A stretch of DNA of 64,000 bases from Salirhabdus salicampi (lineage in GTDB: Bacteria > Bacillota > Bacilli > Bacillales > Alkalibacillaceae), in contig NZ_JANBWE010000001.1 in the NCBI RefSeq assembly GCF_024259515.1, forward strand, positions 620,001 to 684,000, given 5' to 3'. The position numbers and the translations under genes are program-made. The notes beneath the pieces are model-generated. The model saw nothing but the letters and a program-made list of their open reading frames with translations. It was not told where the DNA came from and did not search any database. This document shows, piece after piece, positions 53,157 to 61,774 of this stretch; within the stretch, counting starts at the first letter, position 1; each line of letters opens with the position of its first letter.

Positions 53157-53615
53157 TCAACACTCCTTTCCTAAGTATTGTAGTAAAAGCTTTTGTAGTT
53201 CTTCCTTGCTCTCACATTCTAGTAGTCTTTTACTGTTATTCTCATCGCCTAACATGGAGGCAATTCTCGATAACGTACTTAAATGACTTGAATTGTCCTC
53301 TGCAGCCAAAAATATGATGAAGTGAACATCATGTCTTGCTTCAGAGGAGAAGGATACGGGATTTTTGGTTAGTAGGAAACTAATGCCGTACTGGTTGACC
53401 CCGTCCTCTGGCCGGGAGTGAGGAAGGGCAACTTTAGGTCCAATAACGTAGTAGGGTCCAATTTTCTTAGTTTGGGAGATAATTGAATCGATATATTGTT
53501 GTTCAATGTATGAATGTTTAAGGAGTGGTGACGCTGCAAGGGTTATTGCGTCTTTCCACTGGAGCTGGCGATCTGTAACTTCTACAAAAGGATGAGAAAT
53601 AAATGAATTCAGCAT
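53157..53615 (-). CDS. PTS IIA component, fructose-mannitol/ascorbate type
   Basis: A 152-residue IIA. VALPHSRPEDGV contains the phosphoacceptor His66. The family is the PTS_EIIA_2 fold. It is first in the minus-strand PTS operon; its promoter region is shared with the divergent YesM-type kinase gene. Confidence 0.88.
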   Translation of the reverse strand: MLNSFISHPFVEVTDRQLQWKDAITLAASPLLKHSYIEQQYIDSIISQTKKIGPYYVIGPKVALPHSRPEDGVNQYGISFLLTKNPVSFSSEARHDVHFIIFLAAEDNSSHLSTLSRIASMLGDENNSKRLLECESKEELQKLLLQYLGKEC

Positions 53616-53771
53616 GTTATCTTCCTTTCATTATTACGTGAAAACATGTACAACGATGATGGTTAATAAAGGGTATGGGGACATGTTAGCAATTATGCTA
53701 GGAAGAAAGGTGGGGATAAAAATGATCGTAAAGGTGGGAAATGAACTGTGTTATAATAGGTTTACTTATAA

Positions 53772-53785
53772 AGTAAACGCTTTCA
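53772..53785. promoter_or_regulatory. cre-like site upstream of the sugar cluster
   Basis: AGTAAACGCTTTCA matches the CcpA consensus TGWAANCGNTNWCA at 13 of 14 positions. It lies just after a likely -10 (TATAAT) and before the kinase gene, the usual position for carbon-catabolite repression. Confidence 0.7.
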
Positions 53786-53807
53786 AATATAGTGAGGTGA
53801 AAAAGGG

Positions 53808-55547
53808 GTGATACTGCGACATAAAATTTTTCTAACATTTTCTGTACTTGTCCTTTTTTCTCTTCTATCAGTTGGGGTAGCAGTCCATAAAATATTTACG
53901 TCAGCGAAGAGTGAGGAAGTGATTACACAAACAGAAAAATCGATTACTCAACTCAATCAAAACCTTGATTTAATGTTAGAAGATGCTGCACGGACAACGC
54001 TAACGATACTTTACAATGATCAACTGTTAAATATATTACGCCAATATGACGATAACACTCCTGTTCAATACAGAAATTACAATCATGTAAATGCTTTCTC
54101 CTTATTTTTATCCGGTGCCATTTATAACCGTGAGCAAATGTATGGCATGCACGTATTTGCCAACAATGGACAAGTATTTAGCCACATGGATGACTATCGA
54201 ATAATGGAATCGATCTATTTACCTGGTCAAGCTTGGTATTCTAAAGTTCAGGAAAAGAAAGGGGACTGGATTGTTTATCCAGGAGAAATTCCATCGTATT
54301 ACCGTAATAATAGAGATAAAACATATATTAGTTTAATTCGTCTGTTACGGGATCCAGACAATCAAAGACAACTCGGATTTATGAAAGTAGATTTCTCGCC
54401 TGAATATGTTCAAAAGATTACAGAACAACTTCACAGTGACCATTGGCAAATTTATCGGGATGGAGAGCCCTTATTTAAAAAAGATAAAGACTACCTTCTC
54501 ATGAACTGTGAAGCTAATGGTACGTGGGTGAAAAGTGAACAATCAGAGTCGGAATATTTATGTGTAACCAACACATCGAATAAAACAGGGATTGAAATTC
54601 GTAATGTAATTCCGAAGGATTATCTATACAGCGAAATTAAAGAATTTAATAATTTATTAATAACGATGATTATTTTCTGTTTGTTTATATCCCTTATGTT
54701 GTCCTATTACATGTCTAGTTATCTACTAAAACCATTAGAGAGGTTGAAGAAACGGATAGAAGAGTTTCAAAGAGGCAATCACTCAAACCAAATAGATGTA
54801 ACTACTACAGGTGATATTGGGGAACTTGGGGGAGCATACAATAATATGCTTGGAGAAATCAATTCTTTAGTAGAGGAGATGTACGAGTTAAATGTGCGAA
54901 ATTCCGAAGCGGAGTATAAGGCCCTACAGTCGAAAATGGATCCTCACTTCCTGTTTAATGCACTAGAATCCATTAACATGACTGCGCTAAAAAATGGACA
55001 GCTCCAGTTATCTGACATGATATCCGAATTGGGAAAACTTATTCGATACCGCCTGCGTAATGATGAAAAACAAATAACGTTAAAAGAGGAAATTGATTTT
55101 ACAAAAACGTATGTCAATATTATGAAACATAGATTAGGAGACGCGATTAATGATGTGTGGGACATTGAGGGAGAATTAATACAATATTACGTTCCAAAGT
55201 ATATTCTTCAACCATTGATTGAAAATGCCATTACACACGGATTAACGAATTCGATAGAAAAAATTCATATAACGGTACGAGTAAAGCGACAAAATGAATA
55301 TCTTCATATTTCAGTGGAAGATAATGGGGCCGGTATCCCTCTGAAAAAACAAAATGAACTCGCCGCTTCAATTGAACAACGAACGAATCCGTCTACTCAA
55401 AAACGATCAAACCAAAACGGGATTGCGCTTGAAAATATAGCAAGCAGGTTAAAACTCATTTATGGAAGTGAAAGTGAATTTCACATTCATTCAGCTAGTG
55501 GGAAAGGAACACGTATTCACATCTCAATTCCGATAAAGGGTAGGTGA
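53808..55547 (+). CDS. Sensor histidine kinase with extracellular sensor (YesM-type)
   Basis: A 579-residue kinase. A first span (about 12-30), a ~230-residue extracellular dCache-like sensor and a second span near 280 are visible. A HAMP linker (LLKPLERLKKRIEEFQRG) and the PF06580 phosphoacceptor SKMDPHFLFNALE with His380 follow. HATPase motifs are ENAITHGLT and DNGAGI. The GTG start follows GAGGTGAAAAAGG. It is paired with the AraC-type regulator and heads the sugar cluster. Confidence 0.9.
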   Translation: MILRHKIFLTFSVLVLFSLLSVGVAVHKIFTSAKSEEVITQTEKSITQLNQNLDLMLEDAARTTLTILYNDQLLNILRQYDDNTPVQYRNYNHVNAFSLFLSGAIYNREQMYGMHVFANNGQVFSHMDDYRIMESIYLPGQAWYSKVQEKKGDWIVYPGEIPSYYRNNRDKTYISLIRLLRDPDNQRQLGFMKVDFSPEYVQKITEQLHSDHWQIYRDGEPLFKKDKDYLLMNCEANGTWVKSEQSESEYLCVTNTSNKTGIEIRNVIPKDYLYSEIKEFNNLLITMIIFCLFISLMLSYYMSSYLLKPLERLKKRIEEFQRGNHSNQIDVTTTGDIGELGGAYNNMLGEINSLVEEMYELNVRNSEAEYKALQSKMDPHFLFNALESINMTALKNGQLQLSDMISELGKLIRYRLRNDEKQITLKEEIDFTKTYVNIMKHRLGDAINDVWDIEGELIQYYVPKYILQPLIENAITHGLTNSIEKIHITVRVKRQNEYLHISVEDNGAGIPLKKQNELAASIEQRTNPSTQKRSNQNGIALENIASRLKLIYGSESEFHIHSASGKGTRIHISIPIKGR

Positions 55548-55552
55548 TAAGT

Positions 55553-56269
55553 TTGAAAAATGTCCTCTTAATTGAAGATGAAAAGGTGATTCGTCAAGGA
55601 ATAAAAGTGTTACTTGAAGACATTATTACAGGTTATAAGGTGATGTGGGAAGCATCTGATGGTCGTAAGGGACTAGACATGATTAATGTAATTATCCCTG
55701 ATATTATCATTACGGATATACGGATGCCTGAAATGAATGGTATCGAATTTATCTCATTGTTACGTAGGAAATTACCGAATATTCCTGTCATTGTCATAAG
55801 TGGGTATGATGACTTTACTTATGCGCGGGATGCACTTAAATTAGGTGTAAAAGATTACATTTTAAAGCCGGTTAACCGTAGTGAACTGGCTGATACGTTG
55901 TACCGTATTGCTGGAAAAGATGTGGAGAAATCAAAGGAACACCTTACGGAAGAGTCAAGACAAGTGCGTCAAATTAAAGAACTGATTTCTAATAACCTCG
56001 AAGAAGAACTGTCCTTACAATTTATTTCCAAAACGTTAAATTTACACCCGAACTATATAAGTCAACTATTTAAACAAAAGACAAGTAGTACACTGTCTGA
56101 CTACATATTAAAAAAGAGGGTGGAAAAAGCAAAAGACCTACTGCAAAATACGAGATTAAAAGTGTATGATATCGCTTCTCTTGCTGGCTACTCAAATGCA
56201 AAACATTTTTCCTCTGTATTTAAGAAGGTAACCGGCCAAACTCCAAATCAATACCGAAAAGGTTTGTAA
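55553..56269 (+). CDS. Response regulator with AraC domain (YesN-type)
   Basis: A 238-residue regulator. Receiver LLIEDEK with ITDIRMPEMNG phosphoacceptor Asp, VISGYDDF and ILKPV; C-terminal AraC HTH (LSLQFISKTLNLHPNYISQLFKQK; DIASLAGYSNAKHFSSVFKKVTGQTPNQYRK). TTG 55553 follows AGGTGATAAG; a GTG three codons upstream is an alternative. It likely activates the binding-protein operon that follows. Confidence 0.9.
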   Translation: MKNVLLIEDEKVIRQGIKVLLEDIITGYKVMWEASDGRKGLDMINVIIPDIIITDIRMPEMNGIEFISLLRRKLPNIPVIVISGYDDFTYARDALKLGVKDYILKPVNRSELADTLYRIAGKDVEKSKEHLTEESRQVRQIKELISNNLEEELSLQFISKTLNLHPNYISQLFKQKTSSTLSDYILKKRVEKAKDLLQNTRLKVYDIASLAGYSNAKHFSSVFKKVTGQTPNQYRKGL

Positions 56270-56297
56270 TGTTCTTAATATTACAAACCTTTTCTTA
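56257..56297 (+). terminator. Terminator overlapping the regulator stop codon
   Basis: AAAAGGTTTGTAAT (56257-56270) pairs with ATTACAAACCTTTT (to about 56293). It separates the regulatory genes from the transport genes. Confidence 0.75.
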
Positions 56298-56310
56298 ATT
56301 TAACGACATT

Positions 56311-56324
56311 ATAAAGCGCTTACA
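56311..56324. promoter_or_regulatory. cre-like site upstream of the sugar-binding protein gene
   Basis: ATAAAGCGCTTACA matches the TGWAANCGNTNWCA consensus at 12 of 14 positions, about 35 bases before the start of the sugar-binding lipoprotein gene. Confidence 0.55.
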
Positions 56325-56358
56325 TTTTTGTTACGATTTGACATAAGGGGGGAAGAAA

Positions 56359-57633
56359 ATGAAAAAAATATCATTTATCCTGTTTAGTTTGTTGTTGATG
56401 CTTCTATTAGCTGCTTGTAGCGACGATGAAGTGAGTAAAGATGACTCAGGAGAAGTTGAATTAACGTTTACGATGTGGGGGAATGACCAACATATTGCTA
56501 TGTATGAAGAATTATTAGAAGAATTTTATGATGAGAACCCCAACATTAATGTAACTATTGAAAGTATTCCACATGGTGATTACCAACAAAAACTTTCTGT
56601 ACTTGCAGCCGGAAACGAACTACCTGATGTTGGTTGGGTGGCGGAAAGAATGGTACCACAGTTTGTCAAAAATAACATATTAACCGACATTTCAGAGTTT
56701 AAGGATGACCCTGATTTTGATTTTGAAGATATTACACCATCAACATTGGATCTATGGAAGCATGATGGTCAATTACTAGGTTTGCCATTCTCTACACCAC
56801 CAATGATTATGTATTTTAATAAGACAATGTTTGATGAAGCAGGTTTAGAAACGCCAATTGAACTTGCAAAAAAAGGTGAGTGGACTTGGGAGCAGTTTGA
56901 AGAAGCGGCAAAGGCTCTCTCAAATGGAGAAGGTAGCGATCGTCAATACGGTGCAAGACTTTTCTATGAGTGGACGAATTTTTCAACAATGCCGTCACAC
57001 ACGTTATCTTACGGTGGGGCAATGTTCTCTGACGACATGTCTGAATTTCTATGGAATTCTCCTCAAGGTGTAGATACGTTTGAAATGCTGGACCGAATGA
57101 TTTTTGAAGATGAATCTCACGTACCACCAGGTGAAAGCTTAAATTTTGAGAGTGGTCAAGTTGGAATGTTCCCGTTCATGTATAGCTATATAGCGAACGT
57201 AAGAGGGATCGAAGACTTTGACTGGGATATAGCTCCATTACCAAAAGGACCAGAAGGAAGATTTCCGTTATTGGGTCAGGCAGGTATTGTAGCCTTCCAA
57301 GGTAGTGAGCATCCGGATGAAGCGAAAAAATTATTGAAATTTTTAGGTAGTAAAACGGGAATTCAAGCCCAATCTGCGTTCTTTGTTCCACCGAGACAGA
57401 GCGTATTGAAATCTGATGAGTTTGTCAACATTCCGAATAACCCACCAAGAGAATCGATTCAAATTGCGTTAATTGATCAAATGAACAATGGGTACATTTA
57501 TCCATTACATGAAGATTGGACAAAAATTGAAAGTAAAATTATTAATGGATTCGATAGACTATTCTCTCGTATGGGGACACCACAAGAAATTTTAGACCAA
57601 ATGGAAGAAGAAGTGAACGACATCCTACAATAA
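56359..57633 (+). CDS. Sugar-binding lipoprotein of a CUT1 ABC importer
   Basis: A 424-residue family-1 solute-binding lipoprotein. Lipobox LLAAC gives Cys20. VELTFTMWGNDQHIAMYEEL and WTWEQFEEAAKAL are the usual sugar-binding segments. It lies 90 bases after the regulator gene. The substrate is unknown; the large family binds oligosaccharides or glycosides. Confidence 0.9.
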   Translation: MKKISFILFSLLLMLLLAACSDDEVSKDDSGEVELTFTMWGNDQHIAMYEELLEEFYDENPNINVTIESIPHGDYQQKLSVLAAGNELPDVGWVAERMVPQFVKNNILTDISEFKDDPDFDFEDITPSTLDLWKHDGQLLGLPFSTPPMIMYFNKTMFDEAGLETPIELAKKGEWTWEQFEEAAKALSNGEGSDRQYGARLFYEWTNFSTMPSHTLSYGGAMFSDDMSEFLWNSPQGVDTFEMLDRMIFEDESHVPPGESLNFESGQVGMFPFMYSYIANVRGIEDFDWDIAPLPKGPEGRFPLLGQAGIVAFQGSEHPDEAKKLLKFLGSKTGIQAQSAFFVPPRQSVLKSDEFVNIPNNPPRESIQIALIDQMNNGYIYPLHEDWTKIESKIINGFDRLFSRMGTPQEILDQMEEEVNDILQ

Positions 57634-57654
57634 GTGTAAAAAGGGGACATGTAA

Positions 57655-58350
57655 ATGGAACCACATATAGAACGTTTATTACAGAAAGAAGATCTGTCTA
57701 TCATTATTAGTTTACCAGACAATAAGGAAGAGCTGGCACAGGCAGCTATTGAGGCAGGTGCTGACGCATTAAAGTTTCATATTTATGCTCACCACCATGC
57801 TACAGGAAACAAGTTTAAAGGACCTGAACATTATGAACATTTGTTCAAACAGGTGCGCCAGGATTTTGCTGGACCAATAGGAGTCGTAATTGGTGATGAT
57901 ATTGACCAAGTTCGTACAGTCAGTACCCAGGTATTAAAAAACTATGGATTTAACTATTTTAGCTTATATGGGAAGGATGTGGATTCAACTATCCTTCAAC
58001 AAAATGATTTGGCGAAAACAGTAGCAGTTGATTATCAGTTCAACCCACACCATGTGAAAGCAATTGAATCACTAGGCGTTGATGCGGTCGAACTATCTAT
58101 TGTACGAAAAGAGGACTATGGGAAGAGTTTAGACTTCTTAGATATCGTCACATATCAAACGTACCGTGACCATACCTCATTGCCTCTCATTGTCCCATCA
58201 CAGAAGAAGCTAATACCTGAAGATTTAATTACATTCCGTGAAATTGGCATTAATGCTGTTATGCTTGGAGCTGTTACAATCGGTAATACAGCAGATTCTA
58301 TCTATGAGACAGTTTTAGCATTCCGTAAGCAGAAAGAAACAATCGCATAA
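57655..58350 (+). CDS. Unrecognised TIM-barrel-like protein between sugar-binding protein and permeases
   Basis: A 231-residue soluble protein. LAQAAIEAGADALKFHIYAHHHATGN has the beta-strand/helix spacing of a (beta/alpha)8 barrel like NanE or HisF-type enzymes; AHHH might bind a metal. Later GPIGVVIGDDIDQV and GINAVMLGAVTIGNTADSI fit further strands. I cannot name the family. Its position, 21 bases after the lipoprotein and 10 before the first permease gene, indicates a cytoplasmic enzyme for the imported substrate. Confidence 0.65.
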   Translation: MEPHIERLLQKEDLSIIISLPDNKEELAQAAIEAGADALKFHIYAHHHATGNKFKGPEHYEHLFKQVRQDFAGPIGVVIGDDIDQVRTVSTQVLKNYGFNYFSLYGKDVDSTILQQNDLAKTVAVDYQFNPHHVKAIESLGVDAVELSIVRKEDYGKSLDFLDIVTYQTYRDHTSLPLIVPSQKKLIPEDLITFREIGINAVMLGAVTIGNTADSIYETVLAFRKQKETIA

Positions 58351-58360
58351 GGATGATTCT

Positions 58361-59308
58361 ATGTCTACTATATCAACAGAAACGAATAAAAATGTCAGGC
58401 ATAACAAGCAAAAGAAGAAAAGAAATCATGTACGCATGAAGTGGAGGGACAATCTAGAAGGTTGGTTATTTATATCACCAATGCTACTAGGATTTACAAT
58501 CTTTATGTTTGGGCCTCTGCTTTATGCCCTTTTTATGAGCTTACACGAATGGCCGTTACTAGGGGAAGAAACGTTTATTGGCATGGAAAACTATCAACAA
58601 ATCTTTCAAGATGCAGACTTTTCGAATGCACTATGGAACACCGTTCTTTTTAGTTTAGGGTTAGTTCCTTTGAACATTATTTTAGCTATGTTTCTAGCTT
58701 CTTTATTAAGAGAAAAGTTTGCAGGAATTGGCTTTTTCCGAACTGCTATATTTGTTCCCGTTGTTACATCTCTAATCGTTTGGGCAATCGTATGGAAATA
58801 TTTATTAGCTCCTGAGTATGGATTTATTAACCAAATCCTTGGCTTTATCGGAATCGATGGTCCATCGTGGCTCTTCAATGAAAATACGGCTTTACCTGCG
58901 GTCATTGTTGTCAGTGTGCTGAAAAATGTTGGTTTAAATATGATATTGTTTTTAACAGCAATGCAACAAGTACCAGGAGAGTTGTATGAAGCGTCAGAAT
59001 TAGATGGAGCATCCCGCTTCCGGAAATTTCGCAACATTACACTTCCGTTAATTACCCCAACAATTTTCCTTGTCATCATCATTACCACTATCGGTGCGAT
59101 GAAAATTTTCGGTCAAATTTATGTTATGACCCGTGGGGGACCAAGTGATAGTACAAAGGTACTCGTATACTATATTTGGGAGACGGCTTTTAACCATTTT
59201 GAAATGGGTTATGCTTCAGCATTAGCCTTTGTACTATTCTTTATTTTACTAGTCTTCACCATTATATCCTGGGTTGTGAGAAAGAGGTGGGTTTTTTATG
59301 AAGATTAG
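58361..59308 (+). CDS. Sugar ABC permease 1 (MalF/UgpA type)
   Basis: A 315-residue six-span permease. A basic N-terminus of about 30 residues is followed by EGWLFISPMLLGFTIFMFGPLLYAL. The coupling loop YEASELDGASRFRKFRNITLPLITP is typical (seen in part). It overlaps the next permease gene by 11 bases. Confidence 0.93.
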   Translation: MSTISTETNKNVRHNKQKKKRNHVRMKWRDNLEGWLFISPMLLGFTIFMFGPLLYALFMSLHEWPLLGEETFIGMENYQQIFQDADFSNALWNTVLFSLGLVPLNIILAMFLASLLREKFAGIGFFRTAIFVPVVTSLIVWAIVWKYLLAPEYGFINQILGFIGIDGPSWLFNENTALPAVIVVSVLKNVGLNMILFLTAMQQVPGELYEASELDGASRFRKFRNITLPLITPTIFLVIIITTIGAMKIFGQIYVMTRGGPSDSTKVLVYYIWETAFNHFEMGYASALAFVLFFILLVFTIISWVVRKRWVFYED

Positions 59309-60116
59309 AAAACGGCTTATTTTAAAATATATCTGGTTATCCATAATTACGGTCTTCATGATCGGTCCATTGCTATGGATGATTGCTACTTCTTTAAAAG
59401 AACCTACCCGTATTTTCACACAATTTATTCCTAATCCAATACGTTGGGCGAACTATACGGAAGTGTTAAGTCAAGTCACCTTCTTAAAACAATATTGGAA
59501 CAGCATTTACATTGCTGTTGTCGTAACCGTACTAGTCATCATGTTTTCATCATTAGCTGGTTATGCCTTTGCCCGTATTAGATTTCGGGGTAATAACGTT
59601 ATTTTTATCCTATTTTTAAGTGTCATGATGATACCGCCGGAAGTAACGATTATTCCATTATTTTTATTCATGAGGGATTTAGGGTTAGTGAACAGTCACA
59701 TTCCTTTAATTTTACTCCCTGTATTTGGGGCGCCGGGAGCCTTTGGTATCTTTTTAATGCGTCAGTTCTTTTTGGCAATACCAAAGGAGTTAGAAGATGC
59801 TGCTGTAATGGATGGGTGTTCGAAAATTAAAATTTATTGGCGAATCATGTTGCCGTTGTCCATTCCAGCCATATCGACGCTAACCATTTTCACATTTGTC
59901 ACGAATTGGGACGAATTTTTATATCCACTTATTTTCATTAAATCAAGAGAACTTATGACGCTACCAGTGGGACTATCATTATTTACGGACGAAACTGGAA
60001 CAGCTTGGCACCATCTAATGAGTGCGACTACTTTAGCTACCATTCCTTTATTAATTATCTTCTTCTTTGCACAAAAGAAATTCATTGAAGGGATGACCGC
60101 GGGTAGTGTGAAATAA
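59298..60116 (+). CDS. Sugar ABC permease 2 (MalG/UgpE type)
   Basis: A 272-residue six-span permease. LEDAAVMDGCSKIKIYWRIMLPLSIPA is the coupling loop (seen in part). The two permeases form the CUT1 channel. No ATPase gene is in this cluster, so a shared MsmX-type ATPase elsewhere is expected. Confidence 0.93.
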   Translation: MKIRKRLILKYIWLSIITVFMIGPLLWMIATSLKEPTRIFTQFIPNPIRWANYTEVLSQVTFLKQYWNSIYIAVVVTVLVIMFSSLAGYAFARIRFRGNNVIFILFLSVMMIPPEVTIIPLFLFMRDLGLVNSHIPLILLPVFGAPGAFGIFLMRQFFLAIPKELEDAAVMDGCSKIKIYWRIMLPLSIPAISTLTIFTFVTNWDEFLYPLIFIKSRELMTLPVGLSLFTDETGTAWHHLMSATTLATIPLLIIFFFAQKKFIEGMTAGSVK

Positions 60117-60154
60117 TAACGTTTGATTTGGCCACTAAGGGAGGCATTTACACA

Positions 60155-61753
60155 ATGAGTTTTGAAAATCTTTATTATTATAGACCGGTTGAAAAATCTA
60201 TCAACCAGGAAATAGTGAAAAAGAATCTAATCATTTATGGAGGTACCCCTGCAGGCATAACCGCTGCCGTACAAGCAAGTCGGATGGGTTTGTCCGTTGC
60301 GATTGCTGAATTTAGTCAACATATTGGAGGTATGACAGCCAGTGGGCTGGGGGCAACTGACTTAGGGGCACCCGAAGCGGTAGGCGGGTTATCACGCCAG
60401 TTTTACCGTGACATCGGGAAGTATTATAAAACGGATGAACAGTGGAGGTTTGAACCTAAAGCCGCAAAATACGTTTTTGAAAAGTGGTTGAAAGATGAAA
60501 ACATTCCGGTTTATTTAAATCAACATCTTGAATCAGTTTTAAAAGAAAACGGGAAAATCAAAGAGATTACGATGGAGGATGGGCAGCGATATGTTGGTGA
60601 CATGTTTATCGATGCTAGTTATGAAGGAGATTTATTAGCAAAAGCAGGTATATCATATGCCGTTGGCCGTGAATCTAATTCTACCTATAAGGAGATTTAT
60701 AACGGAGTTCACTTCGGTAGTCCTCATCATAAATTTGAAAAGTGGATTGACCCGTATGTCATTGAAGGGAAAAAGGAAAGTGGTTTGTTGCAAGGTATTA
60801 CCGAAAACGACCATGAATTATTAGGGTTTAATGGTGAAGGGGATAAGCGGATTCAAGCTTATAATTTCCGCATATGTTTAACAAAAGACGAAGACAATCG
60901 GATTCCGTTTCCGAAACCATCAAACTATGATAGTGATCGTTATTTACTACTCCTTCGTTATATTAAAGCTGGAGTGTGGGATGCGATGAATTTGCATACC
61001 CCAATGCCAAACGGTAAGACCGATTTAAATAACCACGGTGCCTTCTCCACTGATAATATCGGGATGAACTATGAGTGGCCAGAGGGAAGTTATGAAACGA
61101 GAGAAAAGATCTATCAAGATCATTTCACATACGATTTAGGTATGCTTTATTTCCTGGCAAATGATTCCAGGGTTCCAAAAGACATACGTGAAGAAGTGTC
61201 TTCATGGGGTCTACCGAAGGATGAATTTGAGGATACTGGTCATTGGCCGCATCAATTATACATTCGAGAAGCGAGACGAATGATTTCGGATTACGTTATG
61301 ACAGACCGCAATTGCCTAAAACATACTGTTGTAGAAGATTCCATCGGGATGGCGTCTTTTCATATGGACTCCCACCATGTACGGAGAGTGGTTATTGATG
61401 GACGTGTTGTGAATGAAGGGGATGTTGAAATTCCTATCTATCCATACCCCATTTCATATCGATCTATCCGACCAAGAGCGGAAGAATGCACAAATCTATT
61501 AGTTCCTGTTTGTCTATCTAGCTCTCACATAGCTTACGGATCGATTCGTATGGAACCTGTCTTTATGATTCTTGGTCAATCAGCTGGTGTCGCAGCAGCA
61601 CTCGCATTGAAAAATGAAACGACTGTTCAGGACGTGCAGTATGCGGAACTTCGCGAACAGTTACTTGCATTTGATCAAGCACTTGAGTGGGACGATAGCC
61701 TTGAAGATGATCCATTAGAGCGTATGAAACAGACACTTGGGAAACCGAATTAA
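60155..61753 (+). CDS. FAD-dependent oxidoreductase (PF12831-type)
   Basis: A 532-residue flavoprotein. The dinucleotide-binding IIYGGTPAGITAAVQASRMG starts near residue 27, and HIGGMTASGLGATDLG is the FAD-binding glycine-rich segment of PF12831 proteins. It ends with SSSHIAYGSIRMEPVFMILGQSAGVAAALAL, the family C-terminal FAD motif (seen in part). No signal peptide. ATG 60155 is ten bases after AGGGAGG. It presumably oxidises the imported molecule or its derivative; homologues occur in carbohydrate clusters, and the substrate is unknown. Confidence 0.85.
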   Translation: MSFENLYYYRPVEKSINQEIVKKNLIIYGGTPAGITAAVQASRMGLSVAIAEFSQHIGGMTASGLGATDLGAPEAVGGLSRQFYRDIGKYYKTDEQWRFEPKAAKYVFEKWLKDENIPVYLNQHLESVLKENGKIKEITMEDGQRYVGDMFIDASYEGDLLAKAGISYAVGRESNSTYKEIYNGVHFGSPHHKFEKWIDPYVIEGKKESGLLQGITENDHELLGFNGEGDKRIQAYNFRICLTKDEDNRIPFPKPSNYDSDRYLLLLRYIKAGVWDAMNLHTPMPNGKTDLNNHGAFSTDNIGMNYEWPEGSYETREKIYQDHFTYDLGMLYFLANDSRVPKDIREEVSSWGLPKDEFEDTGHWPHQLYIREARRMISDYVMTDRNCLKHTVVEDSIGMASFHMDSHHVRRVVIDGRVVNEGDVEIPIYPYPISYRSIRPRAEECTNLLVPVCLSSSHIAYGSIRMEPVFMILGQSAGVAAALALKNETTVQDVQYAELREQLLAFDQALEWDDSLEDDPLERMKQTLGKPN

Positions 61754-61774
61754 TTGAAAAGAGGAGGAAAATGA

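Noticed and set aside
53614-53811. 65-codon plus-strand frame between the PTS and the kinase genes
   Set aside because: It begins at the opposing IIA start codon, has no ribosome-binding site and spans the promoter and cre-like site. It is most likely chance.
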